A stretch of DNA of 36,892 bases from Campylobacteraceae bacterium (GCA_027056485.1 JALUKQ010000042.1:1-36892), one strand, 5' to 3'; positions 25,530 to 35,297 are shown, counted from the first letter of the stretch. Translations and numbers: made by a program. The notes: a model not told the origin generated them from the sequence alone.

Positions 25530-27716
25530 TTACCACTCTTCCAGATAAACTTCAATAGTTTGCATTTTAGCTCCTTCATCTAAACATGAAATTTTATGTT
25601 TTTTGGGACTAAGGTATTGGTAGAATGGGATAGAAGATTTGCCTATAATTGGCTCTCTGTTATCTATGAGCCAGTATATGGTTTGGTTTTCCTCAAAAGA
25701 GTAACAGCGTAACATGGTCTTTTTAAGTTGAGTAGGAAGCATACGGTTATGAGCATATGTTTTGTTATGAATAGGGTTGGTAATTAGTGGTTTATAGCTT
25801 TTCCACTCTTGGTAGCATCTGTGAGTGGAGAGATCTGAAAATTTCTCTATTTTCTTGTTTTGAATAAGGTAAGAGAGGACTTCAGCTCTCATAGCTTGGC
25901 AAGGGGTTTTTGTTTTGACTCCAACTATAAAACTGTCTTCTATCTTCTCTTTACATCTGCCTATCACTATGCTGTCTTGACAGATATGCTTTTTAGCGAT
26001 GCCTTTTGGCTCTTGGAACCATGACTGTTTTCCTAGCTCTTTAAAAATTTTAAACATAGTAGGTGAAGCTGTCCTTAGTCCTGTCGCATAGGTTTGATTA
26101 AATGCTTTACTAGATCTTCCTGAAAAGTTTCCATACCAAACAGCTACAGTGTACTTTGGTGTGTATCCTACCGTGAGCATATCTTTAGCATGAGCAGAGG
26201 TTCCTGTTTTAAAAGCGATACGAGGCATGTTTTTCATGTACTCCCATGAAGATGAGAAGTTGAGTCTTGGGGCATTGGCTAAGATGTTAGAGATGAGGTA
26301 GGTTGATTGTGGTGTGAGTATCTGTTTACTTTCTCTTTTATGATTCTGTAGAAAGGTAGCTTTTTTATATGTTCCACCATTGGCAAACATGGCAAAGAGC
26401 TGAGCGTTCTCTTTAAGTGAAAGACCCCAACCCCCAAGAGTTAAAGCTGAACCATAATAAGACTTGGGTTTAGTCAGTGAGCTTATGTGAGCCTCTTTTA
26501 GTAGACTATAGAGGCTCTTGTCTCTTAAGAGTCTATCTAACTCAACAGCTGGGATGTTGAGTGAAAACTGTAAAGCTTCTGTGGCTGTGACCTCTCCCAT
26601 ATAGCTTTTTGAGTAGTTGGTAGGTTTGTAGCCATCTATAAAAAGAGGAACATCATAGAGTTTTTTAAGAGGGGTAATCAAGCCCTCTTCAAGTGCCTTA
26701 GCATAGACTAGTGGTTTAAGAGTAGAACCAGGGGAGACTAAAGCTCTAAGCCCATCATTTTGACCTCCATGTCTGCTATCGTAAAAGTTTTGAGAAGCCA
26801 CATATGCCACGATGTTCATACTTTTGTTCTCTATAACAATGGCAGAACCATTATAGACAGAAAACTTTTTAAGCTCTTTGACTTGAGAAGCTACAAGTTG
26901 CTCTACTTTATGTTGTAGGCGTATATCTATGGTGGTATTGACCTCACCCTCTGTTATTATTTGAGCTGTAAGATGAGGAATCTGATGAGGTAAATCTTTT
27001 ATATCTGTTGAGATATTCTCCTTTTTCGCTCTTAAAAACTCCTCTTCTTTTAGGAGTTTGAGTCTATAAATTCGTGTTAAAAGTCTATTTTTTATTTCTG
27101 CTATATCTCGACCCTTCTTAGGACGATTAGCATTTGGATTTTTAGGAATACTTGTCAAGTATGTAATCTGCGAAAGCGAAAGCGAAGAGGGTGGAAGATT
27201 AAAGTAACGAAACGAAGCCGAAGCAAACCCCTCAACATTCCCTCCATAAGGAGCATTGTTCAAGTAAAACCGAAGTATCTCTTCTTTGCTATAGTACCAC
27301 TCCAACTGAAAAGCTTGGAACATCTCAACCAATTTTTGAGAGAGAGTACGCGACTTGTGGTGCATCATACGAGCGACCTGCATGGTAATGGTCGAAGCTC
27401 CAATTTTACGCTGATTGGTCACATTAAACCAAACAGCACGAAGAAGTGCAAGTGGGTTAACACCAAAGTGCTGTTCAAAATATTGGTCTTCATACCCTAA
27501 AACTATCTTTTTTATATCAGGGGTTAATTCCTCTTTTTTTAGCTCCATTCGTAAAAAGCCATCGGAGCTTAGTTTAACGGAGAGTAGGTGATGGTCTTTA
27601 TCATAAATAAGGGTTGACTGTGGTTTGTTGAGTCTTGCTGTGTTTAGGGGGTAGAGGTAGTTTAGGAGGATGATGGTTAGTGGGAGAGTGATGAGGGTTA
27701 GGAGGGAGTTTTTTAT
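25530..27716 (-). CDS. pbpC: Penicillin-binding protein 1C, apparent ATA start
   Basis: 728 aa if read from ATA 27716. From the first ATG (27548) it would lose its membrane helix. The frame upstream is open and encodes a fitting anchor, KNSLLTLITLPLTIILLNYL, with AAGGA seven bases before ATA and no ATG, GTG or TTG. So the start is a rare ATA codon, or an ATG lost by one base change or sequence error. Glycosyltransferase motifs: EDQYFEQHFG and GASTITMQVARM. Transpeptidase motifs: SPGSTLK, SLN and KTGTS. A BiPBP_C-like end follows. It polymerises peptidoglycan in the periplasm. Confidence 0.9.
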   Translation of the reverse strand: MKNSLLTLITLPLTIILLNYLYPLNTARLNKPQSTLIYDKDHHLLSVKLSSDGFLRMELKKEELTPDIKKIVLGYEDQYFEQHFGVNPLALLRAVWFNVTNQRKIGASTITMQVARMMHHKSRTLSQKLVEMFQAFQLEWYYSKEEILRFYLNNAPYGGNVEGFASASFRYFNLPPSSLSLSQITYLTSIPKNPNANRPKKGRDIAEIKNRLLTRIYRLKLLKEEEFLRAKKENISTDIKDLPHQIPHLTAQIITEGEVNTTIDIRLQHKVEQLVASQVKELKKFSVYNGSAIVIENKSMNIVAYVASQNFYDSRHGGQNDGLRALVSPGSTLKPLVYAKALEEGLITPLKKLYDVPLFIDGYKPTNYSKSYMGEVTATEALQFSLNIPAVELDRLLRDKSLYSLLKEAHISSLTKPKSYYGSALTLGGWGLSLKENAQLFAMFANGGTYKKATFLQNHKRESKQILTPQSTYLISNILANAPRLNFSSSWEYMKNMPRIAFKTGTSAHAKDMLTVGYTPKYTVAVWYGNFSGRSSKAFNQTYATGLRTASPTMFKIFKELGKQSWFQEPKGIAKKHICQDSIVIGRCKEKIEDSFIVGVKTKTPCQAMRAEVLSYLIQNKKIEKFSDLSTHRCYQEWKSYKPLITNPIHNKTYAHNRMLPTQLKKTMLRCYSFEENQTIYWLIDNREPIIGKSSIPFYQYLSPKKHKISCLDEGAKMQTIEVYLEEW

Positions 27717-27753
27717 TGTTAATCCTTATCTGTTTTTTGTTTTACAAGTGTGT

Positions 27754-27759
27754 ATTATA
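27754..27759 (-). promoter_or_regulatory. -10 box for pbpC
   Basis: TATAAT on the minus strand, 38 bp before the ATA start codon. It lies inside the end of the RelE remnant's stop region, so the toxin deletion may have set this spacing. Confidence 0.5.
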
Positions 27760-27760
27760 A

Positions 27761-27856
27761 TTATCTATCCACCCACTTAAATATTTCCAATACCAAAATT
27801 TTATCTGCTTCAACTTTGTAAATAATGGTATACCCCATAATAGAGTGGCTTCTTTT
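27761..27856 (-). pseudogene. C-terminal stump of a RelE/ParE toxin
   Basis: 31 codons with IMGYTIIYKVEADKILVLEI then FKWVDR and TAA. The I-I-Y-K-V-E and V-L-E-I-F strands are the usual end of RelE/ParE toxins. The toxin start is missing: upstream in frame come two stops and the end of the antitoxin at 27863. A deletion appears to have joined the antitoxin to the toxin tail. Confidence 0.6.
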
Positions 27857-27862
27857 CTATAG

Positions 27863-28126
27863 TCATCGCTTAATGCCAAACTCCGTCATAAAAAACTTAT
27901 CCATCTCTTTATTGTACTCATCTTCTGTTAAGCCTACAGTTTTTTCAGCTCCATAAGCTCTCTCTTGAACCTCTTCAACAGTGCTAACCATTAATTCATG
28001 AGGAAAAGAAGTTACTTTTTTCTCTAACTTTTTAAACTTCAAACCCTCTTGAGGTAGACTCTGTAGATAACTCATGAGTTTATCATATATATTAATATCT
28101 TGAATATCTATTTGAATACTATGCAC
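27863..28126 (-). CDS. Antitoxin-like protein, partner of a lost RelE toxin
   Basis: About 87 aa, starting at GTG 28126, because AAAGGAG lies seven bases before it and TATAAT sits at 28150-28155. The ATG at 28144 has no ribosome site and would be right at the expected transcript start. The sequence HSIQIDIQDINIYDKLMSYL is followed by a lysine-rich middle and an acidic C-terminal helix (LTEDEYNKEMDKFFM). No DNA-binding motif is clear. The toxin downstream is a stump, so this is an orphan. Confidence 0.65.
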   Translation of the reverse strand: MHSIQIDIQDINIYDKLMSYLQSLPQEGLKFKKLEKKVTSFPHELMVSTVEEVQERAYGAEKTVGLTEDEYNKEMDKFFMTEFGIKR

Positions 28127-28173
28127 TAAAAACTCCTTTGACATGGTTTATTATATTTTATCATAATCTGTAT

Positions 28174-28515
28174 TTATCCAACAAGTGCAACAATATTCTT
28201 CTGAACACTCTCAATAACACTACTTGGTACTTTGCAGATAAAACTTATTTCACGTACAGAAAAATCTAAATTTTTAACTTGGTCAGAGAGAATAACCCCT
28301 TCAACAGGTAGATTATTAGGAAGCATCACTTCAAAAGGGTAATCTTTTATTTTCGAAGTAATAGGAAGAGCAATACATAAAGAGGTTTTTTCGTTATATA
28401 TTTTGGGTGAAAGAATTAGAGCAGGTCGTTTACCTCTTTGTTCGTGTCCTGCTTGTGGGGTGAAATTGAGCCAAACAATATCTCCTCTATCAGGAACATA
28501 GCTACCACTCTTCAT
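28174..28515 (-). CDS. mazF: MazF/PemK endoribonuclease toxin
   Basis: 113 aa. Classical MazF pattern: VPDRGDIVWLNFTPQAGHEQ, RGKRPALILSP, LCIALPITSK, and the late VILSDQVKNLDF strand. All conserved residues for RNA cleavage appear present. It overlaps its antitoxin gene by 14 bp. The family cuts mRNA at short sites and slows growth under stress. Confidence 0.93.
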   Translation of the reverse strand: MKSGSYVPDRGDIVWLNFTPQAGHEQRGKRPALILSPKIYNEKTSLCIALPITSKIKDYPFEVMLPNNLPVEGVILSDQVKNLDFSVREISFICKVPSSVIESVQKNIVALVG

Positions 28516-28738
28516 TGCCTACACTCCCACCTGTCTCTATCTCTTTATGCAAGTTTTCACTGTTAATCTGTGAAACCAACGTCTCTAGTAAAGTGTTGCT
28601 TTTTGGTTTAATGGTTAACATTCCGTTGTTTACAGATAATTCCATTATAGAGTTTTCATTTATGGATAAAGTGTTAAGTATATCCTTTGGTATGCGTAAG
28701 GCAAGAGAGTTTCCCCACTTTTTTAGTGCAACGGTCAT
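28502..28738 (-). CDS. mazE: MazE-like AbrB-type antitoxin
   Basis: 78 aa. The swapped-hairpin AbrB DNA-binding domain is clear: KKWGNSLALRIPKDIL and then MELSVNNGMLTIKP. The acidic C-terminal tail (LHKEIETGGSVGNEEW) would block MazF. AAGGATTTATT precedes the ATG. A palindrome lies in its promoter. Confidence 0.9.
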   Translation of the reverse strand: MTVALKKWGNSLALRIPKDILNTLSINENSIMELSVNNGMLTIKPKSNTLLETLVSQINSENLHKEIETGGSVGNEEW

Positions 28739-28748
28739 AATAAATCCT

Positions 28749-28775
28749 TGTATTAAGTATATACATAATAATACA
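28749..28775. promoter_or_regulatory. Palindrome before mazEF, candidate MazE operator
   Basis: TGTATTA ... TAATACA, perfect 7-bp arms around a 13-base centre that includes GTATATAC, itself a palindrome. It stands 11 bp before the mazE start, where autorepression by the MazE-MazF complex is expected. Confidence 0.5.
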
Positions 28776-28830
28776 TTAATATTTTTTCTTTGTCAATATA
28801 TCTTTAACTATTATTCTCATGCTTTTAAAT

Positions 28831-30486
28831 TTACTTATTGTACCTCTCCCAATTCGCAACAATATAATCCCCAACTCGAAAAGAGTTGGCATAAATTGTC
28901 CACGTATAAGTAACTGATCCACCTGTAGGCATAAAGCTACCATCGCTTACAAAAAGGTTACTTACTTCATGGGCTTGGCAGTGTTTGTTTAAGACAGAGG
29001 TTTTGGAGTCATTTCCAAAACGGCATCCTCCTGCTTGTAGGTTGGCAGGTGGGTAGCTACTCATAGAGGAGAGTATGTTTTTTGCTCCCATCTCTTTTAA
29101 AACTTCTTCTGCTTTTTTAGCTAAAAGTTTGGCTACTTTTAGGTCGTGAGGGTGGGCTCCTATGCGTATGTTGGCAACAGGTACGCCATAAACATCTTTG
29201 TACTTTTCATCAACAGATACAAAGCAGTTATCTGTAGGTAGCCAGTCGTTAAAGACTTCAAAGTTTAGCTGTTTGGTGGCTGTGAATTTATGAAAAATTT
29301 TATTTTGTAGCTCTTCTCCCCATAGTAATTTACTTCCTTCCCAACGCTGTTTACTCGCTTTTGAAATGGGGTTAGCATGTTCAAAAAGAAAATCAACTAT
29401 TCCCCCTTTCATTTTCTCTATTTCATACCAATCACAGAGTGAACGGTTGACAAAGAGACCTTCGACCATAAGCTCTTTTAGGGGCATGGTTTTTGCATCA
29501 AATTGACCTGAACCTACACCACCTGCTGAAAAGAGTAGGTTTTTTCCTACTTGTCCAGTGTTGTTGGCTAGACCGTTGGGGAAGTTTTTAGACTTTGAGT
29601 TAAGCAAGAGTCTACAACTCTCAACTGCTTGACCTGCTACGACAAAGATGTTTGCTTTAATGTTATGCTCTTTTTTTGTTTGGGTATCTATATAAATAGC
29701 TTCTGTCACTTTGGCATTTTTCTCAACCAACTTTTTTACAAAAGCATGAGTTATAATGGTTAAGTCCCCCGTTTTTAGAGCAGGTTGAAGCAGTGATGCT
29801 CTAGCACTCCCTTTTGCTCCACTTGAACAAGGGTACGAGCCACAGTAGTTGGAGTAGTAGCAGTTGGCTCGGTCATCTTTTGGTTTGGACAAAATGGCAC
29901 GAGGGGTTTTGTATGGAACAAACCCTAGTTTGTTACAACTTTGGTCTATGCGTTTAGAGATGGGGTGTTCATCTAAAGGAGGGTAGGGGAACTCTTTTGT
30001 ACTTCGTGGTTCGTGGTATTTATAAGGGGTGACTTCTCCTGAAACACCTACCAAACGTTCAACCTTTTCAAAGTAGGGTTCAATCTCATCATAGTCAATC
30101 GCCCAATCAACTACATTGGCTCCCTTAATCGTTCCATACGTAGAGAGCAGTTTAAAATCTACAGGTTTTAACCGATGAAAATAGCCACTCATAAAGTTGG
30201 ATGAACCACCTACAATATTTCCGTTAAAAAAACTGCTTTCGGTTACATAGGTTGGGGTTTTAACCCACTTTCCATTCTCTAATGCTTCAATGGTATGGTA
30301 AGACTCTTTAAGGTTGGGCGTTACGATGTCTCTTTTACAGTAGGCTACTTCATCTTTTGAGAAATCTTTCTCTTTTAAGAAGCCTCCACGTTCAAGCATG
30401 ACTACTTTTAGTCCAGCTTCTGTGAGTGTATGGGCTACACCCGATGCTCCTGCTCCTGTACCTACGATGCATACGTCGTATTTCAT
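28831..30486 (-). CDS. GMC-family FAD-dependent dehydrogenase
   Basis: 551 aa from ATG 30486, which overlaps the stop of the small-subunit gene by 4 bp (ATGA); a longer frame to 30552 is only overlap. The FAD-binding start VCIVGTGAGASGVAHTL is followed by ASLLQPALKTGDLTI, VFVVAGQAVES-like sequence and the C-terminal GMC block (LFVSDGSFMPTGGS...TYTWTIYANSFR). It should oxidise a sugar or alcohol, handing electrons to the respiratory chain. Having no signal of its own, it probably rides out through the Tat pathway bound to the small subunit. Substrate unknown; no cytochrome subunit is next to it. Confidence 0.88.
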   Translation of the reverse strand: MKYDVCIVGTGAGASGVAHTLTEAGLKVVMLERGGFLKEKDFSKDEVAYCKRDIVTPNLKESYHTIEALENGKWVKTPTYVTESSFFNGNIVGGSSNFMSGYFHRLKPVDFKLLSTYGTIKGANVVDWAIDYDEIEPYFEKVERLVGVSGEVTPYKYHEPRSTKEFPYPPLDEHPISKRIDQSCNKLGFVPYKTPRAILSKPKDDRANCYYSNYCGSYPCSSGAKGSARASLLQPALKTGDLTIITHAFVKKLVEKNAKVTEAIYIDTQTKKEHNIKANIFVVAGQAVESCRLLLNSKSKNFPNGLANNTGQVGKNLLFSAGGVGSGQFDAKTMPLKELMVEGLFVNRSLCDWYEIEKMKGGIVDFLFEHANPISKASKQRWEGSKLLWGEELQNKIFHKFTATKQLNFEVFNDWLPTDNCFVSVDEKYKDVYGVPVANIRIGAHPHDLKVAKLLAKKAEEVLKEMGAKNILSSMSSYPPANLQAGGCRFGNDSKTSVLNKHCQAHEVSNLFVSDGSFMPTGGSVTYTWTIYANSFRVGDYIVANWERYNK

Positions 30487-30995
30487 GCTATCTCCTCTGC
30501 CCACATCTTTTTGGGTTGTGGTTGTCCTGTGTGGTGTTGCGTCCATTTCCACCCTAGCTCATTTTTATTACCACCATAAATAGGGTCAGAAAATAGAGCC
30601 TCTAAAGTGTAAAAAAGCAGAAGTGAAACCCAGTTTTCACCTTTAGAACTGTTGTTTACAAAATCTCTTAAAGCTTTGTCCTGTTTTTCGGAATTCATGC
30701 TAAGAAAAGTTGGCTCTTCTTTCATAAGCAACTCGGTACCAAAGATTAAAAATTTTAAATCATCTTTCCAAAAAGAGGAGTGAGTAGTAACCGTAGCCAA
30801 ATAGTTAGTTGCTCCAAATTCAGATGCTGAGGGAGCCTTTAACCCCTTTGGAAAAAGAACCTTCTGCACAGTCTCTATGACCTTAAAAGGTTCTACTCTT
30901 ATGTGGGTTTTTTCTCCTTGAGGAAGTAGCGTAAGGGCTGTTCCTGCTAAAAGTGTTGACGCTATAAATACACGTCTTGTCATTATGTTTTTCAT
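30483..30995 (-). CDS. Gluconate 2-dehydrogenase subunit 3-like protein with Tat signal
   Basis: 170 aa. The Tat signal TRRVFIASTLLAGTALTLLP is clear. The mature part resembles gluconate dehydrogenase small subunits, which carry the GMC partner out of the cell interior. The -10 box at 31002-31007 places the transcript start at about 30996, directly at this ATG, so translation may be leaderless; an alternative start is ATG 30983 (MTRRVF). There is no Shine-Dalgarno before either. It is first in the two-gene operon. Confidence 0.82.
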   Translation of the reverse strand: MKNIMTRRVFIASTLLAGTALTLLPQGEKTHIRVEPFKVIETVQKVLFPKGLKAPSASEFGATNYLATVTTHSSFWKDDLKFLIFGTELLMKEEPTFLSMNSEKQDKALRDFVNNSSKGENWVSLLLFYTLEALFSDPIYGGNKNELGWKWTQHHTGQPQPKKMWAEEIA

Positions 30996-31001
30996 GAAAA
31001 T

Positions 31002-31072
31002 ATTATAACATTTTTCAAAATATTACTACTGTAACAAATGTTACATAAGTAATATTTATATTCTGTTATAAT
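31002..31072. promoter_or_regulatory. Divergent promoters sharing a CRP/FNR-like palindrome
   Basis: The palindrome TGTAAC-AAAT-GTTACA occupies 31030-31045. The minus -10 is TATAAT at 31007-31002 (GMC operon), the plus -10 TATAAT at 31067-31072 (Cys-rich lipoprotein). Taking starts 6-7 bases after each -10, the palindrome centre (31037.5) is at about -41.5 in both directions, the class II activation position of CRP/FNR regulators. Confidence 0.65.
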
Positions 31073-31101
31073 TCTTTCATAACTTAACAAAAAGGATTTT
31101 T

Positions 31102-31317
31102 ATGAAAAAAATATTATTTGGCTCATTGGTAACAATGGCTTTAATTGCAGCAACAGGTTGTTCAGGAATGGACTCAGGAGCAAAGAGTGCCAAGTGTGGT
31201 GGAGGTAAATGTGGTGGTGATAAAAAAGCTGAAAAAGCCATGAAATGTGGAGCTGACAAAAAAGCTGACAAAGGTATGAAATGTGCTGCAGGTAAATGTG
31301 GTGGTGACAAAAAATAG
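31102..31317 (+). CDS. Small Cys-rich lipoprotein, metal-buffer-like
   Basis: 71 aa. The signal MKKILFGSLVTMALIAATGC ends in a lipobox-like A-T-G-C, so the mature protein should be anchored by its first Cys. The mature part is low-complexity: KCGGGKCGGD, MKCG, GMKCAAGKCGGD, with five further Cys all in K-C-(G/A) contexts and many Lys. It resembles bufferin/HvfA-type precursors, whose EGKCG motifs are modified by MNIO enzymes, but no DUF692 or partner gene is in the window. Metal or thiol buffering in the periplasm is the likely role. AAAGGA precedes the ATG. Confidence 0.8.
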   Translation: MKKILFGSLVTMALIAATGCSGMDSGAKSAKCGGGKCGGDKKAEKAMKCGADKKADKGMKCAAGKCGGDKK

Positions 31318-31330
31318 TCACCTCTAAACA

Positions 31331-31358
31331 AAGTGGAGAGACCTCCTCCTCTCTACTT
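31331..31358. terminator. Hairpin between convergent genes
   Basis: AAGTGGAGAG pairs with CTCTCTACTT over ten pairs (one G-U) with an 8-base loop. It lies just after the Cys-rich gene and overlaps the last codons of the minus-strand gene at 31353. No long T run follows, so termination efficiency is uncertain. Confidence 0.5.
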
Positions 31359-32234
31359 AACCTCTAAAGTTAATAAATCTTCAGCCCAAATAACATCCCC
31401 TTTAAAACGCTCTCTTATCAATTTTAAACTTTCATTTTCAGTGGCATAGGTTCGTTTCATACGGTGAGATAGAACCAAATGTTTTACCTTGGCTTTTTGT
31501 GCTACCTCTCCAATACGCTTAGGGGTAATGTGTAAAAGCTTTGCAAAATGTCCAGCATCTTGGGGAATGGCATGATGTACGACCAAGTAGTCAGCATTTT
31601 TGGCTAAGGTTATGAGTTTATCACTACTTGCCGATGTGTCTCCTGCAAAAACTATTTTTTTACCTGCTATGTTAATGCAGTAGGCGATGGCAGGGACTTT
31701 ACCATGCGTTACACCTACTGTCCCTACGGTAATTTGACCAAATGTTTTATGGTTGAACTCTTGATTGAACATAATAGGCTTTATTTGAAAAGAGTCACTT
31801 TGTGGTGTTAATATGTCATTCATGTAGGCATAAGCTCCTTTTTTCCCAAAGAGTCTTTGAAGATATTCATTAATATTAGGAAAGTCTCCAGCCTCTGTTG
31901 TCCCTAAAATAGGAAGAACATCTGTTCTCTTTGAAAAATATCCAGCTTTCATAAAGGCAGGAAGGTCAGCTGAGTGATCGATGTGAAGATGGGTTAGAGC
32001 TATAAACTCTAGGTCTTCTATTTTAGCACCACTTTGAGTAAAACGTAAAAAAGCTCCTCCTCCTGCATCTACTAGTACCTTTGCTTTTCCATTAACCCAA
32101 ATAATATAGGAGCTTGAAGCTCTTTTAGAAAATTCAGGTCCTCCTGAACCAAGTATTTGAAGAGAAATATCTTTTGCAAATATTAGTATAGGGCTTAGGA
32201 TTAAGAGTATGATTGTAAATAGCTGTTTTTTCAT
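31353..32234 (-). CDS. Periplasmic metallo-beta-lactamase-fold hydrolase
   Basis: 293 aa. A signal peptide (KKQLFTIILLILSPILIFA) sends it to the periplasm. The fold is of the RNase Z/arylsulfatase type: LQILGSGGPE at the start, THLHIDHSADLP as the main metal motif, TVGVTHGKVPA, FAGDTSAS, and LVLSHRM near the end, supplying all usual metal ligands. Being exported, it is unlikely to be a tRNA processing enzyme; sulfatase or esterase activity is more likely. The promoter carries the same palindrome as the GMC/Cys-rich pair. Confidence 0.85.
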   Translation of the reverse strand: MKKQLFTIILLILSPILIFAKDISLQILGSGGPEFSKRASSSYIIWVNGKAKVLVDAGGGAFLRFTQSGAKIEDLEFIALTHLHIDHSADLPAFMKAGYFSKRTDVLPILGTTEAGDFPNINEYLQRLFGKKGAYAYMNDILTPQSDSFQIKPIMFNQEFNHKTFGQITVGTVGVTHGKVPAIAYCINIAGKKIVFAGDTSASSDKLITLAKNADYLVVHHAIPQDAGHFAKLLHITPKRIGEVAQKAKVKHLVLSHRMKRTYATENESLKLIRERFKGDVIWAEDLLTLEVK

Positions 32235-32261
32235 TTTAAATCTCCATTATAGTTTTATTTG

Positions 32262-32304
32262 ATTATACATAATAATACAAAATATGATTGTAACTTTTGT
32301 TACG
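32262..32304 (-). promoter_or_regulatory. Promoter of the periplasmic MBL gene with CRP/FNR-like site
   Basis: TATAAT on the minus strand at 32267-32262. Palindrome TGTAAC-TTTT-GTTACG at 32289-32304, centre 32296.5, about 41.5 bp upstream of a start near 32255. Same motif and geometry as 31030-31045. Confidence 0.62.
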
Positions 32305-32341
32305 TCAAAATGTTTTTGCCTATTTTTTATACCATAAAATA

Positions 32342-32360
32342 ATTTCTATACACTAGAAAT
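32342..32360. promoter_or_regulatory. Inverted repeat upstream of amt
   Basis: ATTTCTA-N5-TAGAAAT, perfect 7-bp arms, ~110 bp before the amt ATG. It may be a regulator site for amt; no sigma-54 promoter could be recognised nearby. Confidence 0.35.
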
Positions 32361-32468
32361 AGATAATTTGACTCTTTTTTAAGCATATTTGATATATTGG
32401 TTATTTTGATGCACTCTTACTATTTAGATAAAATAAAAGCTATCAAATCTAACAAAAGGAGAATAATT

Positions 32469-34072
<1,604 letters not shown>

Positions 34073-34085
34073 TAAAATTTTATTA

Positions 34086-35297
34086 TTAAGACTCTTTATT
34101 ACACTCTCCTGATTTCTTTAATACATAAGTTGTAAAAAGAGGTCCTATAAATTCATGTACAAGAGTGGTGGCAATAATAATATTTAAAATTATTGGAGCC
34201 ACCAGTTCAAACCCTGCTTTATTTTGGAGTGAGAGAGCTAGTCCAATAGCAATTCCAGCTTGAGGAAATAGAGCAATACCCAGATAGTTCTGAATAGGTT
34301 TACCTGCACCACTTATTTTTGCTCCTACCCAAACACCCGTTACTTTTCCTAAAATTCTAAAGAATACATAAACGACAATAACAAGGGGCATGCTTAAAAG
34401 GAAAACTACATTTAAGTGCATGGCAGAGAGTGTGAAGAAGAGTAAAAAGATAATATCTTTAAGATGATGGTCAAACTCTTTTTTGACTAAAACAAAATTG
34501 TTGGATAGATTTGCCATAACAACACCCATAACCAATGAAGAGAAGAGAGGCTCTAACTCCCAGTAGTCACTTAGACTATAAACAATAAATATCATACCTA
34601 GTGTAGATGTGGTTTTCATACTTGGTTGGTCAGTAAAAACTTTATCTATTAGTTCTGAGATAATAGCCCCTGCAGCACCAACAAGTATGCTTAGTATAAT
34701 AATCCAAAATACTGTTAAAATAGTAGATATAGATAAGCCATAGCTTCCCATTAAGGAGGATGTAAAAGTAACAATAAAAGAAAAAATAATTAATGCTATG
34801 GCATTATCTGCTGCAACAACTGAGAGTAAAAATGAGCTGAATTTACCTTCTACTTTTAGTTCATGAATAATAGCTAAAATAGTAGCTGGAGCAGTAGCTG
34901 AAGCTAAACCTCCAAAAAGAAGTGCAATAGCCAGTCGTTGTTCCTCTGCAAAACCAATACCTAGAAGATGAAAAAGAGAGTAAAAACTAACGCTAATAAA
35001 AAAGAAGGTAAAAAAAGTTTCAAAAAAAGATATAAGAGCAATCTGTTTCCAAACTTTTTTAATAATATGGTATTTTAGATTTGCACCTACCAATACAGCT
35101 ATAAGAGATAGAGATAAATCGGTTATAATATGGGTGTTTTCAATAAATTTATGAGTGACAATCCCTAATACTTCAGGTCCTATAATAAAACCAAGTATAA
35201 GATAACCAACAATATTAAGAATTTTTAGTTTGGAACTTACCCATTTCATAAATGCACCCAATACAAATATGATACCTATGTAAAAAAGTGTTTGCAT
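34086..35297 (-). CDS. Cation/proton antiporter, CPA2 type
   Basis: 403 aa with about 12 hydrophobic segments. NIVGYLILGFIIGPEVLGIV is the usual CPA2 start, and VVAADNAIALIIF is the ion-binding helix, with D-N where electrogenic relatives have D-D. The KTN/TrkA domain of KefB/C is missing. It exchanges sodium or potassium for protons across the inner membrane. The stop faces glnK (14 bp apart), around the AT-only palindrome TAATAAAATTTTATTA (34070-34085), which may be a weak terminator. Confidence 0.85.
   Translation of the reverse strand: MQTLFYIGIIFVLGAFMKWVSSKLKILNIVGYLILGFIIGPEVLGIVTHKFIENTHIITDLSLSLIAVLVGANLKYHIIKKVWKQIALISFFETFFTFFFISVSFYSLFHLLGIGFAEEQRLAIALLFGGLASATAPATILAIIHELKVEGKFSSFLLSVVAADNAIALIIFSFIVTFTSSLMGSYGLSISTILTVFWIIILSILVGAAGAIISELIDKVFTDQPSMKTTSTLGMIFIVYSLSDYWELEPLFSSLVMGVVMANLSNNFVLVKKEFDHHLKDIIFLLFFTLSAMHLNVVFLLSMPLVIVVYVFFRILGKVTGVWVGAKISGAGKPIQNYLGIALFPQAGIAIGLALSLQNKAGFELVAPIILNIIIATTLVHEFIGPLFTTYVLKKSGECNKES

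Noticed and set aside
31077-31331. Minus-strand ORFs opposite the Cys-rich lipoprotein
   Set aside because: Their repetitive Pro/His/Ser products are mirror images of the Lys/Cys/Gly repeats, without ribosome sites.
32397-32468. Amt start at 32397
   Set aside because: No ribosome site and a polar extension not expected before the first Amt helix; ATG 32469 has AAAGGAG.
32305-32468. Sigma-54 promoter for amt
   Set aside because: No GG-N10-GC pair with the proper flanks could be found.
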